Numbered from the stretch's first letter, positions 7,703-18,104 are shown. The stretch is DNA of 34,027 nt from an uncultured Oscillospiraceae bacterium (GCA_947629245.1 CANRDC010000024.1:1-34027), one strand, 5' to 3'. Notes: generated by a model not told the origin, from the letters alone. A program made the numbers and translations.

Positions 7703-9787
7703 TTATTGCTCGCTGCCGCCCTCGTCATGGGGGGCCTGTTCCGGGCTCTTTTCCGGCGTAGGCTCCTCCTTGTCCGCTCTGGGCTCCGGGGCGGGTCCCG
7801 GCTCAGGCTGGGGCTGCGCCTTCTCGGGCTCCTTGGGAGACACGCCCTGGGGCTGCTTCGGGGGAAGCTCACCGTGGTCGCAGAAGTAGTCGAAATCCGC
7901 GCCGTCCATGGACTCGTGGGCCAGCAGGTACTCCGCCACGGCGACGAGTTGCTCCCGATGCTCGGTGAGAAGCTCCTCGCACTTGGCGCTGGCCTCGTCG
8001 AAGATGCGCTTGACCTCCTCGTCGATGATACCGGCGGTCTCCTCGGAATAGCTCTTGGTCGTGCCGAAGTCACGGCCGATGAACAGGCTGTGGCCGGAGT
8101 CGTCGAAGCTGATGGGGCCCAGCCGGTCGCTCATACCGTACTGCATGACCATGGCGCGGGCCAGCTTGGACGCCTGCTGGATGTCGCCGGAGGCGCCGGT
8201 GGAGATGTCGTCCAGGAAGAGCTTTTCCGCGATACGGCCGCCCAGGCTCATGACGATCTGCTCGAACATATCGCTTTTGGCCTGGAAGGATTTGTCCTCG
8301 CTGGGGCGCATGAGGGTGAAGCCGCCCGCCTGGCCCCGCGGGATGATGGTGATATAATGCACCGGGTCCACATGGGGCAGATACTTGGCCGCGATGGCGT
8401 GGCCGGACTCGTGGTAGGCGGTGAGCCGCCGCTCCTTCTCGGTGATGACCCGGCTCTTCTTCTCCGGACCCATGGCCACCTTCAAAATGGCCTCGTCAAT
8501 GTCGTCGTTGACGATGAACCGGCGGTGACGTCGCACGGCCAGCAAGGCCGCCTCGTTCAGCAGGTTCTCCAGGTCCGCGCCGGAGAAACCGGCGGTGCCT
8601 CTGGCGATGGAGTTGAGGTTCACGTCGTCCCCCAGGGGCTTATCCTTGGCGTGGACGCGCAGGATCTCCTCCCGGCCCTTCACGTCGGGCAGGCCGATAT
8701 AGACCTGCCGGTCGAACCGGCCGGGCCGGAGCAGGGCGTTGTCCAGAATGTCGGCCCGGTTGGTGGCCGCCATGACGATGACGCCCTCGTTGTTGGTAAA
8801 GCCGTCCATCTCCACGAGCAGCTGGTTCAAGGTCTGCTCGCGCTCGTCGTGGCCGCCGCCCAGACCGGAGCCGCGCTGGCGGCCCACGGCGTCTATCTCG
8901 TCGATGAAGATGATGGCGGGCGCTACCTTTTTGGCCTGGTCGAACAGGTCCCGGACGCGGCTGGCGCCCACGCCCACATACAGCTCCACAAAGTCGGAGC
9001 CGGAGATGGACAGAAACTGCACCCCTGCCTCGCCCGCCACGGCCTTGGCCATCAGGGTCTTACCGGTGCCCGGAGGGCCCACCAGCAGCACGCCCTTGGG
9101 GATACGGGCGCCCATGGCCGTATAGGCGGCGGGATTTTTGAGAAACTCCACGATCTCCTGCAGCTCCTCTTTTTCCTCCTCGCACCCGGCCACGTCGGCG
9201 AAGGTCTTTTTTGTCTGGCCCTCCGCGGCCACCTTGGTCCTGGCCTTGGAGAACTTGGCCACGCCGCCCGCGCCCGCGCCGGTGGCCCGGCTCATCATGA
9301 CGTACCACAGCACGCCGAACACGCCCACCACGATCAGGTACGGCAGGAAGCTCAGCCACCAGGGGGCCACGAAGCCCTCGTTGTCGTCATACTCCGTCAG
9401 GATGCCCTGGGCCTTCTGTTCCCGGATCAGGTCCCCCAGATCCTGATAGAACAGGTCCACGTCCCGCAGGTTCCGTCCCAGCTCCGTCTGGCCCTTGTAG
9501 GGCTCCCGGAGATACAGGTACAGCTCGTTGCCGGAGATGACGAAGGACTCCACCTGCTTGGCCTCAAACAGGTCGATGATCTCCGAGTAATTGAGCTCCG
9601 GCGATTTGCCGTTGTTGGTGAGGGAAAACACCGTCGCCAGCAATATCACCAGGATCAGGGCGTAAAAGCCGATATCCCGCGCGCGGCGGTTGCCGCCGCC
9701 CGGTCCGCCGGTCGGACCTCCGGGGCCGGGGCCGCCGGGGCCCGGTCCGGGGTTGTTATTGTTGTTGCTGCCAGGCATATTGTCCAT
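7703..9787 (-). CDS. ftsH: ATP-dependent zinc metalloprotease FtsH
   Basis: 694 aa from the ATG at 9787, with GAGGTAAGG upstream. A longer in-frame start would run into hpt. Order: an Asn/Gly/Pro-rich cytoplasmic extension (1-33), TM1 (~39-57), an extracytoplasmic domain, TM2 (~145-165), and an AAA+ domain with Walker A GPPGTGKT (237-244), Walker B IIFIDEID (292-299) and the second region of homology ([20 protein letters not shown]). An M41 protease domain follows with HESGH (459-463). The C-terminus is a Pro/Glu-rich disordered tail. The membrane-anchored hexamer degrades misfolded and regulatory membrane proteins. The gene order tilS-hpt-ftsH is widely conserved in Firmicutes and supports the call. 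Confidence 0.98.
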   Translation of the reverse strand: MDNMPGSNNNNNPGPGPGGPGPGGPTGGPGGGNRRARDIGFYALILVILLATVFSLTNNGKSPELNYSEIIDLFEAKQVESFVISGNELYLYLREPYKGQTELGRNLRDVDLFYQDLGDLIREQKAQGILTEYDDNEGFVAPWWLSFLPYLIVVGVFGVLWYVMMSRATGAGAGGVAKFSKARTKVAAEGQTKKTFADVAGCEEEKEELQEIVEFLKNPAAYTAMGARIPKGVLLVGPPGTGKTLMAKAVAGEAGVQFLSISGSDFVELYVGVGASRVRDLFDQAKKVAPAIIFIDEIDAVGRQRGSGLGGGHDEREQTLNQLLVEMDGFTNNEGVIVMAATNRADILDNALLRPGRFDRQVYIGLPDVKGREEILRVHAKDKPLGDDVNLNSIARGTAGFSGADLENLLNEAALLAVRRHRRFIVNDDIDEAILKVAMGPEKKSRVITEKERRLTAYHESGHAIAAKYLPHVDPVHYITIIPRGQAGGFTLMRPSEDKSFQAKSDMFEQIVMSLGGRIAEKLFLDDISTGASGDIQQASKLARAMVMQYGMSDRLGPISFDDSGHSLFIGRDFGTTKSYSEETAGIIDEEVKRIFDEASAKCEELLTEHREQLVAVAEYLLAHESMDGADFDYFCDHGELPPKQPQGVSPKEPEKAQPQPEPGPAPEPRADKEEPTPEKSPEQAPHDEGGSEQ

Positions 9788-9800
9788 GTGTAACCTTACC

Positions 9801-10337
9801 TCATGAATAAATTTCCGGCTTGAGAAGGCCGATATAGGGGAGATTGCGGTATTTTTCATCGTAGTCCAGGCCGTAGCCCACCACGAAAGCGTCCGGGATG
9901 GTAAAGCCCGCGTAGTCCGCCTTGATATCCGCCACCCGGCGGTCCGGCTTGTCCAGAAGCGTCACGATGCGGATGGAATTGGGTTTGCGGGCCATCATAT
10001 AGTTTTTCAGATAGCTGAGGGTGTTGCCGCTGTCCAGGATATCCTCCACAATGATCACGTCCCGGCCCTCGATGTTCTCGGTCAGGTCCTTGATGATCTT
10101 GACCGCGCCGGTGGAGGTGGTGCCCGAGCCGTAGCTGGACACGACCATGAAGTCCACGGTGCAGGGGATGTCGCAGGCCCGCACCAGGTCCGCCATGAAG
10201 ATGAAGCAGCCCCGCAGCACGCCCACGAACAGGGGATTCTTCCCTCTGTAATCCGCGGTGATCTGCCGTCCCAGCCGGGCCACGATGCTCTTCAGCTCCT
10301 CCTCGGTGGCAATATATCGCTCCACGTCATTGTGCAT
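9801..10337 (-). CDS. hpt: Hypoxanthine phosphoribosyltransferase
   Basis: 178 aa. It salvages hypoxanthine and guanine with PRPP to IMP and GMP in the cytoplasm. The PRPP-binding motif is VIIVEDILDSGNTL, the typical acidic pair plus D-S-G-x-T of purine phosphoribosyltransferases. The flexible-loop region VSSYGSGTTSTGAV and the C-terminal FVVGYGLDYDEKYRNLPYIG are family hallmarks. The length is standard. It lies 4 bases after tilS and 13 before ftsH, so the three are almost certainly one transcript. Confidence 0.97.
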   Translation of the reverse strand: MHNDVERYIATEEELKSIVARLGRQITADYRGKNPLFVGVLRGCFIFMADLVRACDIPCTVDFMVVSSYGSGTTSTGAVKIIKDLTENIEGRDVIIVEDILDSGNTLSYLKNYMMARKPNSIRIVTLLDKPDRRVADIKADYAGFTIPDAFVVGYGLDYDEKYRNLPYIGLLKPEIYS

Positions 10338-10341
10338 ATCC

Positions 10342-11655
10342 TTACCCTCCCTCGTCCGGCTCAGGCCGGAATTCTATCCGCAGTATATCTCTGTCTCCGG
10401 GCTTTGCGCAGACCCGCTGGTCCGCGCCCAGGCCGTAAACGCCCAGAATGCCCCGCTCGTCCCGCAGGACCGGGACCGCGTCCCGCTCCCAGGGCGGTAT
10501 CCCCGCCTCCAGGAACAGCTTTTTGAGCGTCTTGGTACAATTCCGTCCCGCCGGACGGAAGCTGTCTCCCGGCCGACGACCGGCGACTGTAATACTACCA
10601 TATATATTCTCACATTGAAAGGAAAAAATGTTGTACGATTTGTGAACATCTTCGGTGCAATGTGTGAATTTCGCCGCGAGAACGGTCAGGCCAGCCTCGG
10701 GGATGGGCGTCCGGCCCGGCACAGCAAGCTCCCGCTCAGGCAGCCGGGGCGCGTTTTCCGCGCCGAACACCAGCCGTCCTTTATTCCTCGCCGCCCGCAG
10801 CCCCGGCACGTCCGCCGCGCCGCCGTCCCGTGCCGCCTTCAGCACGGCCCGCACATGGGCAAGGCTCAGCTCCCGCCCCGCCATCAGCCGCACCGCTCGG
10901 GACGCCACCGGCCAGGGCTGGTCCAAAAGGGCCTTCGCGTCGACGGAATTTTCATCCGCGTTCGCCGCCAGAAAATTCCGGGCCAGCTTCGTGAGAAACG
11001 CCTCGTCCTGCCGCAGCAGCCAGGCCGTCTGCCCCGCCGCGGACACGAACGCCGGATCGACCGTCTCCAGGGCCGGTACCGCCCCGTGGCGGACCCGGTT
11101 CCGGGCATAGCTGTCCTCCCGGTTGGTGGCGTCCTCCACATGGGGGATATCGTTTTCCCGCAGATATGCCTCGATCTCTCTCCTGCTCACGCCCAGCATA
11201 GGCCGGACCACCCGGCCCCGGCGAGGGGGGATGCCCCCCAGGCCCCGCAAGCCCGCGCCGCGGGCCAGACGCAGCAGAAGCGTCTCGGCGTTGTCGTCGG
11301 CGGTGTGGGCCGTGGCGATGGCCGCCGCCCCCAACTCATCCGCCGCCCGCTCCAGAAAGTCGTACCGGAGCCTTCTTCCGGCCTCCTCCAGGCCCAGACG
11401 CTCCCGCGCCGCGAAAGCGCGCACGTCGCCCTTCTCCGCGACGAACGGGATATCCCGCCCGGCGCAGAAGTCCCGGACGAACGCCTCGTCCCGATCCGCC
11501 TCTTCGCCCCGCAGGCCGTGGTTATAGTGGGCCGCCGCCACGGGAAAGCCCAGCTCCCGCAGCCGGACGAGCAGATACATGGAGTCCGCCCCGCCGGACA
11601 CGGCGCACAGCACCAATCCCTCTTTTGGCAGCAGCTCAGTATCCATCCTCGTCAT
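10342..11655 (-). CDS. tilS: tRNA(Ile)-lysidine synthase
   Basis: 437 aa. It modifies the wobble C34 of the AUA-reading tRNA-Ile to lysidine. The N-terminal PP-loop ATPase motif is CAVSGGADSMYLL. Further conserved parts are AAHYNHGLRGEEADRDE, ATAHTADDNAETLLLRL and the C-terminal TilS domain with RRPGDSFRP and KTLKKLFLEAGIPPWERD. Possible starts are 11655 and 11646; neither has a good ribosome binding site. Both overlap the dnaB stop region (11636), so translation is probably coupled to dnaB. A short AT-richer patch at 10590-10650 codes for a normal inter-domain stretch. Confidence 0.96.
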   Translation of the reverse strand: MTRMDTELLPKEGLVLCAVSGGADSMYLLVRLRELGFPVAAAHYNHGLRGEEADRDEAFVRDFCAGRDIPFVAEKGDVRAFAARERLGLEEAGRRLRYDFLERAADELGAAAIATAHTADDNAETLLLRLARGAGLRGLGGIPPRRGRVVRPMLGVSRREIEAYLRENDIPHVEDATNREDSYARNRVRHGAVPALETVDPAFVSAAGQTAWLLRQDEAFLTKLARNFLAANADENSVDAKALLDQPWPVASRAVRLMAGRELSLAHVRAVLKAARDGGAADVPGLRAARNKGRLVFGAENAPRLPERELAVPGRTPIPEAGLTVLAAKFTHCTEDVHKSYNIFSFQCENIYGSITVAGRRPGDSFRPAGRNCTKTLKKLFLEAGIPPWERDAVPVLRDERGILGVYGLGADQRVCAKPGDRDILRIEFRPEPDEGG

Positions 11656-12985
11656 GACGACGCTCGTCGTTCACATAGGTGGTGTACTCCGGGATCCACC
11701 GCAGATACACCGTCCCCACCCGGCCATGGCGGTTTTTCAGGATGATGGCCTCGGCGGAGTTTGGGTCCTCGCACTCCCGGTCGTAATACCCCTCCCGGTA
11801 CAGGCCGATCACCGCGTCCGCGTCCTGCTCGATGGAGCCGGATTCCCGCAGGTCCGACAGCATGGGCCGCTTGTTCTGCCGGGCCTCGTTGGCGCGGCTC
11901 AGCTGGCTCATGCACACGATGGGCACGCCCAGCTCCTTGGCGGTGACCTTCATCATGCGGCTGATGTCGCTGACGGCCTGGGTACGGCTCTCGTTGGCCC
12001 AGGAATTACCGGAGCCCGCGCTCTGCATCAACTGCAGATAGTCCACCACCACCAGGCCCAGATCCTCGATCCGGCGGCACTGGGCGGCCATGTCCGCCAC
12101 GGTCATGGTGGGGTTGTCGTCCAGGCGGATGTCCACCTTGGACAGCGCGCCCGCCGCCTCCGCGAGCTTTCCCCACTCCTCGGTGTTCAGCCGTCCCTGG
12201 TTGAGCTGATACAGGTCGATATGGCTCTCCGAGGACAGCATCCGCAGCACCAGCTGCTGTCGGCTCATCTCCAGGGAGAAGATGGCCACGGTCTTGCCGG
12301 AGCTTTTCGCGGCGTTCACGGCGATGTTCAGGGCGATGCTGGTCTTGCCCATGCCGGGCCGGGAGGCGATCAGCACGAAGTCCCCGTCCCCCAAGCCCTG
12401 CAGGCATTCGTCGATATCCGCCAGGCCCGTGGAGATGCCGGGAAGCTGGCTGCCGTTAGCCGCCGCCTGGGAGATCTGGCTGAGCACGTCCTGGAGCACA
12501 TGGGTCATGGACACCAGCCCGCCGGTGGTGCTCTCCTTGCGCAGGGCGTACACCTTCCGCTCCGCCAGCTCCAGCACCTGTTGGCCCTGGCCCGCCTCCT
12601 GATAGACCTGCTCGGAGATCTCCGACGCGGCGGAGCCCAGCTCCCGCAGCAGCGCCCGGTCCCGGACGATGGCGCAGTACTGCAGCACGTTCGCCGCCGT
12701 GGGCGTCACGTCCATCAGCTCCAGGAGATACTGCTGGGAATTCTCCTTCCAGCACTTGCGCGTGCGCATCTCGTCCAGCACGGTGACCGGGTCGATCCTG
12801 GCGCCCATGGCGAACATGGCGTACATGGTGTCGAAGATGTCCCGGTTGACGTCGATATAAAATTCCGCCCCCCGCACATTGTTCACCACGTCGGGGATGC
12901 AGGCGGGGTCGATGAGCATGGAGCCCAGGATCGCCTGCTCCGCCTCCTGGGAATAGGGCACCCTGCGGCCGAGGATCTCGTCCAT
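11636..12985 (-). CDS. dnaB: Replicative DNA helicase DnaB
   Basis: 449 aa, the usual length. This hexameric helicase unwinds DNA at the replication fork (called DnaC in B. subtilis). The N-terminal domain starts with GRRVPYSQEAEQAILGSML, the standard DnaB opening. The RecA-like C-terminal domain has Walker A ASRPGMGKTSIALN, the FSLEMSRQQLVLRM helicase motif, Walker B (LVVVDYLQLM) and the SQLSRANEARQNKRPMLSDL motif. GGAGGC lies upstream of the ATG. It sits 18 bases after rplI in the conserved gdpP-rplI-dnaB order. Confidence 0.98.
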   Translation of the reverse strand: MDEILGRRVPYSQEAEQAILGSMLIDPACIPDVVNNVRGAEFYIDVNRDIFDTMYAMFAMGARIDPVTVLDEMRTRKCWKENSQQYLLELMDVTPTAANVLQYCAIVRDRALLRELGSAASEISEQVYQEAGQGQQVLELAERKVYALRKESTTGGLVSMTHVLQDVLSQISQAAANGSQLPGISTGLADIDECLQGLGDGDFVLIASRPGMGKTSIALNIAVNAAKSSGKTVAIFSLEMSRQQLVLRMLSSESHIDLYQLNQGRLNTEEWGKLAEAAGALSKVDIRLDDNPTMTVADMAAQCRRIEDLGLVVVDYLQLMQSAGSGNSWANESRTQAVSDISRMMKVTAKELGVPIVCMSQLSRANEARQNKRPMLSDLRESGSIEQDADAVIGLYREGYYDRECEDPNSAEAIILKNRHGRVGTVYLRWIPEYTTYVNDERRHDEDGY

Positions 12986-13003
12986 GGCGGCCTCCCTGAA
13001 AAA

Positions 13004-13453
13004 TTATTTCTCCTCTGTGACCATCACGTGGATGGTGCCGGTGATCTCATAGCCCAGCTTGCACTTGACCTGGAACGTGCCGAACTGCTTGATGGGCTCC
13101 GCCTGGACGATCTGGTTCTTCTCGATGGCGATGCCGTGCTGGGCGGCCAGGGCCTCCGCGATCTGGCTGGAGGTGATGGAGCCGAACAGCTTCCCCCCGG
13201 CGCCGGCCTTGGCCTTCACATGGACCACCACGGCCCCCAGCTTTTCCGCGTATTCCATGGCCTGGGCTCTCTCCCTGGCGATCTGGGCCTGGCGGGCCTT
13301 ATCCTTCAGGCGCATGGCGTTGAGATTGTCCGCCGTGGCCTCCACTGCCAGTTTCCGGGGCAGCAGATAGTTGCGGGCGTAGCCGTCGGAGACCTCCTTC
13401 AGCTGGCCCTTCTTCCCCTGACCCTTGATATCCTGCTGCAAAATCACTTTCAT
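13004..13453 (-). CDS. rplI: 50S ribosomal protein L9
   Basis: 149 aa, normal for bacterial L9, which binds 23S rRNA near the base of the L1 stalk. The opening MKVILQQDIKGQGKKGQLKE and the following SDGYARNYLLPRKLAVEAT form the N-terminal rRNA-binding signature. A long connecting helix and the C-terminal domain with AGAGGKLFGSITSSQIAEAL follow. The strong ribosome binding site GGAGGAGG is upstream. A 187-base gap rich in palindromes separates it from gdpP. Confidence 0.98.
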   Translation of the reverse strand: MKVILQQDIKGQGKKGQLKEVSDGYARNYLLPRKLAVEATADNLNAMRLKDKARQAQIARERAQAMEYAEKLGAVVVHVKAKAGAGGKLFGSITSSQIAEALAAQHGIAIEKNQIVQAEPIKQFGTFQVKCKLGYEITGTIHVMVTEEK

Positions 13454-13496
13454 ATCGTGCTTCCTCCTCCTGGGATGAACTGATAGCCTCGCAGAG

Positions 13497-13516
13497 TTTG
13501 CGCCCGGAGGCGCAAA
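13497..13516. repeat. Inverted repeat in the gdpP-rplI gap
   Basis: The 8-bp arms TTTGCGCC and GGCGCAAA enclose CGGA. The repeat lies 44 bases upstream of the rplI start and has no T run on either side, so it is not a standard terminator. It could fold in the rplI leader. The neighbouring sequence at 13570-13615 is also rich in GCGAGCGCAGCGAGCG-type repeats. Confidence 0.5.
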
Positions 13517-13620
13517 TAACGTGGGATCATTTTTCCCGGGGGCGTGTACCTCGGAAAAAATCCTTCTCGGCCCGCAAACGTGCGAGCGCAGCGAGCGCGC
13601 TGCAGCGGGCCGCAGCCTTC

Positions 13621-13646
13621 TCGTGAAAATGCACGCATTTTCACGA
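13621..13646. repeat. 26-base near-perfect palindrome at the gdpP stop
   Basis: The 12-bp arms TCGTGAAAATGC and GCATTTTCACGA enclose AC. The palindrome overlaps the gdpP stop codon. There is no T run downstream on the minus strand, so it resembles a palindromic repeat element or mRNA-stabilising hairpin more than a terminator. Transcription into rplI is probably not blocked. Confidence 0.6.
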
Positions 13647-15638
13647 ATCTAAATATTCGTCGATAGCGGCCTTCAGCCGTGCCTCCGCCTCCTCGATGGA
13701 GACGTCCTTCATCTGCGCGCCCGCGGCGGACTGGTTGCCGCCGCCGCCGAGCTTTTCCAATATCACCTGTACGTTCGTCGCGCCGATGCTCCGCGCGGAG
13801 AGGATGACCTCGCCGTCCGCCGTGGGAAACAGCACCACGGACGCCTCCACGTCGGAGATGTTCAGCATCTCGTCCGCCGCCTGGGCCGCCGCGATCCGGT
13901 CCACCTCATGGTCCATGACCGCCAGGCAGATGTTGTCCCGATAGATCACGGCCCGCTCCAAAATGGCGTAGCGGCTGACGGTATGCTGCATGTCGTTTTG
14001 GAGCATGCGCTTGACGGAGACGGTGTCCGCCCCCATCCGGCGCAGGAACGCCGCCGCCTCAAAGGTACGCTCGCCGGTACGGATGGTGAAGTTTTTCGTG
14101 TCGGTGACCATACCGGCCAGCAGGGCCTCCGCCTCCAGGCGGCTGACGCTGTTTTGCTCCACCACCTCCTGCAGGAGCTCCACCACCAGCTCCGAGGCGG
14201 AGGAGGCGTAGGGCTCGTGGAAGGTGAGGGCGGCGTTGTCGATATAGCTGGCCGCCCGGCGGTGGTGGTCGATGATGACCAGGCGGCTGATGGTCTGCAG
14301 CAGCGCCTCGTCCTCCACCTGCTCGGGCCGGTTGGTATCCACCACCACCAGAAGGCTCTTGGAGTTGGCCTGGAGCATGGCGTCCTTGGGCGTGATGAAG
14401 ATGTCCTCGTATTCCTTGTGCTTTTTCAGCTCGTCCATCAGCACGCCGCAGGCGTTGGGCCCGCCGCCCATGACGATGCGGGCCCGCTTGCCGCAGCTTC
14501 TCGCGATGCAGCATATGCCCACCGCCGCGCCCAGCACGTCCATATCCGCGAACCGATGGCCCATGACATAGGTGATGGAGGCGTCCTTGATGAAGGAGGC
14601 CAGGGCGTTGGCCACCACCCGGCTTTTCACCTTGGTCCGGGTCTCCACCTCGGTGGCCCGGCCGCCGAAGAACTCGAAATTGATCCGGTTGCGGATGACC
14701 GCCTGGTCGCCGCCCCGGCTCAGGGCCATCTCCACGCTCATGGAGGCGAAGTTGAAGTCCTCCTCCAGGCTGGCGCCGTCCAGTCCCGCGCCGATACTGA
14801 CCGTGGCGTGGATGCCCGAGGTGTTCGCCACCTTGCGCACCTCGTCCAGGATCGTGAATTTATCCGCGGCCAGCTTGTCGAAATGCCGCCGCTCGCACAG
14901 GAAGATATACCGGTCCCGATCATACCGGCGCAAAAAGCCCCGGGTCCCCTCGATCCACTGGACGAACAGGTCCTCCAGCTGGTTGCGAAGCTCGTTTCTC
15001 GTCCGCTCCGGCACGTTGCGCATAAGCTCGTCGTAGTTGTCGATCATAATGAGCAGCACCACGGGCCGGGAGGCGGCGTATTCCCGCCGGATATCTTCGT
15101 AATCCGTCACGTCCACCCAGTAGGTGACGCCCATGGCGCCGCTGACCCGGTCCTCGCCCCGGCCCTGGACCAGATTGCCGTGGACCTGATAGCGCCGCTC
15201 GCCGATCTCCACCAGCCCCGGACACCGGCTCTTGCCCTCCAATATCCACTTGCCCTGGAATTCGGGGACCAGGTCCGTGATGGCCACGTCCACGCTGGGC
15301 TCCTTCCGTCCGCAGACGGCAAAAAACTCCTGATTGGCCCACACCAGCCGCTCGGAATCCACGAAGTAGGCCGCCATAGGCAGCGGGAAGTTCATCATGG
15401 CGTTGTCGCGGGCCGCCTCGGAGTCATAGGTGACGGACTGGATATATTCCATCAGCTCCCGACGCCGCCGCCGGAGCATGGCCATATTGACGATCAGCAG
15501 CACCAGCGACACGACCGCCTCTCCCAAAGCCAGGTAGGGCTCCCGGAAAAAGACCGCCGTCACCGCCGCGAAAATGAACAGGCACAGTATATAGAACCGG
15601 GAACCCGGCTCGCCAAGTTTTTTCGTGATCTTATTCAT
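13641..15638 (-). CDS. gdpP: Cyclic-di-AMP phosphodiesterase GdpP
   Basis: 665 aa from the ATG at 15638 with GGAG 8 bases upstream; a TTG five codons earlier is less likely. It degrades c-di-AMP and so affects cell wall and potassium homeostasis. Two membrane helices (~20-60) come first, then a PAS-like domain. A degenerate GGDEF domain (SIGAGLDGASLEEDFNFAS, no GGDEF motif) follows, and then the DHH phosphoesterase: GHRFADMDVLGA, VVVDTNRPEQ, VIIDHHRRA and the TDTKNF motif. The C-terminal DHHA1 domain ends with GGGGNQSAAG, where GGGH is more usual. The order gdpP-rplI-dnaB is conserved across Firmicutes. A good promoter is at 15671-15699. Confidence 0.95.
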   Translation of the reverse strand: MNKITKKLGEPGSRFYILCLFIFAAVTAVFFREPYLALGEAVVSLVLLIVNMAMLRRRRRELMEYIQSVTYDSEAARDNAMMNFPLPMAAYFVDSERLVWANQEFFAVCGRKEPSVDVAITDLVPEFQGKWILEGKSRCPGLVEIGERRYQVHGNLVQGRGEDRVSGAMGVTYWVDVTDYEDIRREYAASRPVVLLIMIDNYDELMRNVPERTRNELRNQLEDLFVQWIEGTRGFLRRYDRDRYIFLCERRHFDKLAADKFTILDEVRKVANTSGIHATVSIGAGLDGASLEEDFNFASMSVEMALSRGGDQAVIRNRINFEFFGGRATEVETRTKVKSRVVANALASFIKDASITYVMGHRFADMDVLGAAVGICCIARSCGKRARIVMGGGPNACGVLMDELKKHKEYEDIFITPKDAMLQANSKSLLVVVDTNRPEQVEDEALLQTISRLVIIDHHRRAASYIDNAALTFHEPYASSASELVVELLQEVVEQNSVSRLEAEALLAGMVTDTKNFTIRTGERTFEAAAFLRRMGADTVSVKRMLQNDMQHTVSRYAILERAVIYRDNICLAVMDHEVDRIAAAQAADEMLNISDVEASVVLFPTADGEVILSARSIGATNVQVILEKLGGGGNQSAAGAQMKDVSIEEAEARLKAAIDEYLDS

Positions 15639-15670
15639 GGCGTACTGCTCCAAAATAAATATACTGCATT

Positions 15671-15699
15671 ATTATAGCAGAATTGCCATGATAATACAA
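15671..15699 (-). promoter_or_regulatory. Sigma-A promoter of the gdpP operon
   Basis: The -35 TTGTAT (15694-15699), a 17-base spacer and a perfect -10 TATAAT (15671-15676) read toward gdpP. The start point would be near 15664, about 25 bases before the ATG. The nucleotidyltransferase gene runs divergently from the same 109-base gap, but no promoter of similar quality was found for it. Confidence 0.8.
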
Positions 15700-15747
15700 A
15701 TACATTTTTCCTTCGCCCCGTCCACATACTATCGGCGAGGTGAAAGG

Positions 15748-16707
15748 ATGAAAGCGGTCATACTCACCGGCGGCGAGGGCACGCGGCTGCGGGCCATATC
15801 CGCCGGACTTCCCAAGCCCATGATGCCCCTTCTGGGCACGCCCCTGCTGGAGCGGACCGTGGCGCTCCTGCGGGAAAACGGCTTCGACAGGCTGTGCCTG
15901 ACGCTCCATTACCAGCCGCAGGCCATCCGGGAACACTTTCGGGACGGGTCTGATTTCGGCGTCAAAATAGAATACCGCGAAGAGCGCACGCCCCTGGGTA
16001 CAGCAGGGGCCGTTTTAAACTGCGAGGACTTCATCTCCGGCGAGAATTTCCTGGTCATGAGCGGCGACAGCGCCTGCGACTACGATCTGGCCGATTTGAT
16101 GGCCGGACATGAGTCCGGCGTCACCATCGCCCTGGCGGCCCAGGCGGAGCCCCTCCCCTACGGTCTCGTCATCACGGACCGGGAGGGCCGTATCACCGGC
16201 TTTCTGGAAAAGCCCGCCTGGGAACGGGTGGTGACGGACCAGGTCAGCACGGGCATATACGCGCTCAGTCCGGACGTGCTGTCCTATATCCCCAAGAACA
16301 CGCCCTATGACTTCGCCAAGGACCTGTTCCCCAAGCTGCTGGAGCAGGGAACGCTCCCTATGCGTGGCCGGGTGATGGACGGCTACTGGTGCGACATCGG
16401 CACGCCCCAGGCATATTACCAGTGCAATCTGGACGCTCTGAACGGTCTTTACCATCTGCCCGGCGGCACGGACCAGCCCCGGCGGGTCCTTCCCTGCCGG
16501 GACCGTGCCCGGCTCATGCGGGCCATGGGCGAGGCGCTGGCGGAATTCGGCGCGGATTTCAACGACGGCCTCACCGTATCCCTGGGTCACGGCAAGGCCC
16601 ATCTGGCCCCGCTGGCCGACCGGAGCGCTCTGTCCCTGGACGGCGACCGGGCCGCCGTCCGGCGCCTGGAGGCGCTGGCGAAAAAACTGGAAAAAGACAT
16701 GGAATAA
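15748..16707 (+). CDS. Sugar-phosphate nucleotidyltransferase with phosphohexomutase-like C-terminal remnant
   Basis: 319 aa from the ATG at 15748, with GAGGTGAAAGG upstream. Residues ~1-235 form an NTP_transferase domain: ILTGGEGTRLRAISAGLPKP (nucleotide-binding signature), GTAGAVLN, MSGDSACDYDL (metal Asp), and VSTGIYALSPDVL, then GYWCDIGTPQAYYQ. It most resembles the GDP-mannose or NDP-glucose pyrophosphorylase group that is often fused to a full phosphohexomutase (~800 aa). Here the tail (~245-319; RDRARLMRAMGEALAEFG, then DGLTVSLGHGKAHLAPLADR) looks like only the last mutase domain; hexapeptide repeats and mutase domains I-III are missing. The active domain seems intact, so a working transferase is likely; its sugar is unknown. 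The gene stands alone between gdpP and ftsZ. Confidence 0.82.
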   Translation: MKAVILTGGEGTRLRAISAGLPKPMMPLLGTPLLERTVALLRENGFDRLCLTLHYQPQAIREHFRDGSDFGVKIEYREERTPLGTAGAVLNCEDFISGENFLVMSGDSACDYDLADLMAGHESGVTIALAAQAEPLPYGLVITDREGRITGFLEKPAWERVVTDQVSTGIYALSPDVLSYIPKNTPYDFAKDLFPKLLEQGTLPMRGRVMDGYWCDIGTPQAYYQCNLDALNGLYHLPGGTDQPRRVLPCRDRARLMRAMGEALAEFGADFNDGLTVSLGHGKAHLAPLADRSALSLDGDRAAVRRLEALAKKLEKDME

Positions 16708-16719
16708 AGCATATGAAAA

Positions 16720-16750
16720 CTGTCCCTGCCGCACCCCGCGGCAGGGACAG
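16720..16750 (+). terminator. Hairpin after the nucleotidyltransferase gene
   Basis: The 13-bp perfect arms CTGTCCCTGCCGC (16720-16732) and GCGGCAGGGACAG (16738-16750) enclose 5 bases and start 12 bases after the stop. The T tail on the plus strand is poor (TGTCGCTTCTT), so efficiency is uncertain. The rest of the convergent gap to ftsZ (16751-16898) shows no gene. Confidence 0.65.
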
Positions 16751-16898
16751 TGTCGCTTCTTCCCGGCTCCTCTCCGCCAGTCTCACTCCGCCGTCACAAC
16801 AGGATGGACCGCGCGGTTTTCCGCACGCTCTCCACGCCGGTCCCCCGCCCGTCCGCGCCGCCCTATACCTCACCGCTGGCGGCGACCAGATCGCGGTC

Positions 16899-16934
16899 AA
16901 AAAAATCCCCTGCCGACACCGGGACCGGCAGGGG
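16899..16934 (-). terminator. Rho-independent terminator of ftsZ
   Basis: On the minus strand the 9-bp arms CCCCTGCCG and CGGCAGGGG (16907-16915, 16926-16934) enclose 10 bases and are followed, after one A, by seven T (16899-16905 as A on the plus strand). This is a clean intrinsic terminator 33 bases past the ftsZ stop. Confidence 0.85.
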
Positions 16935-16967
16935 AACGTTTCTCTCAAAGACAATGCGCGTTGAGGC

Positions 16968-18104
<1,137 letters not shown>

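Noticed and set aside
7565-9793. A 742-codon plus-strand frame opposite ftsH
   Set aside because: It is the GC-rich antisense shadow of ftsH; the minus strand encodes every FtsH motif in order.
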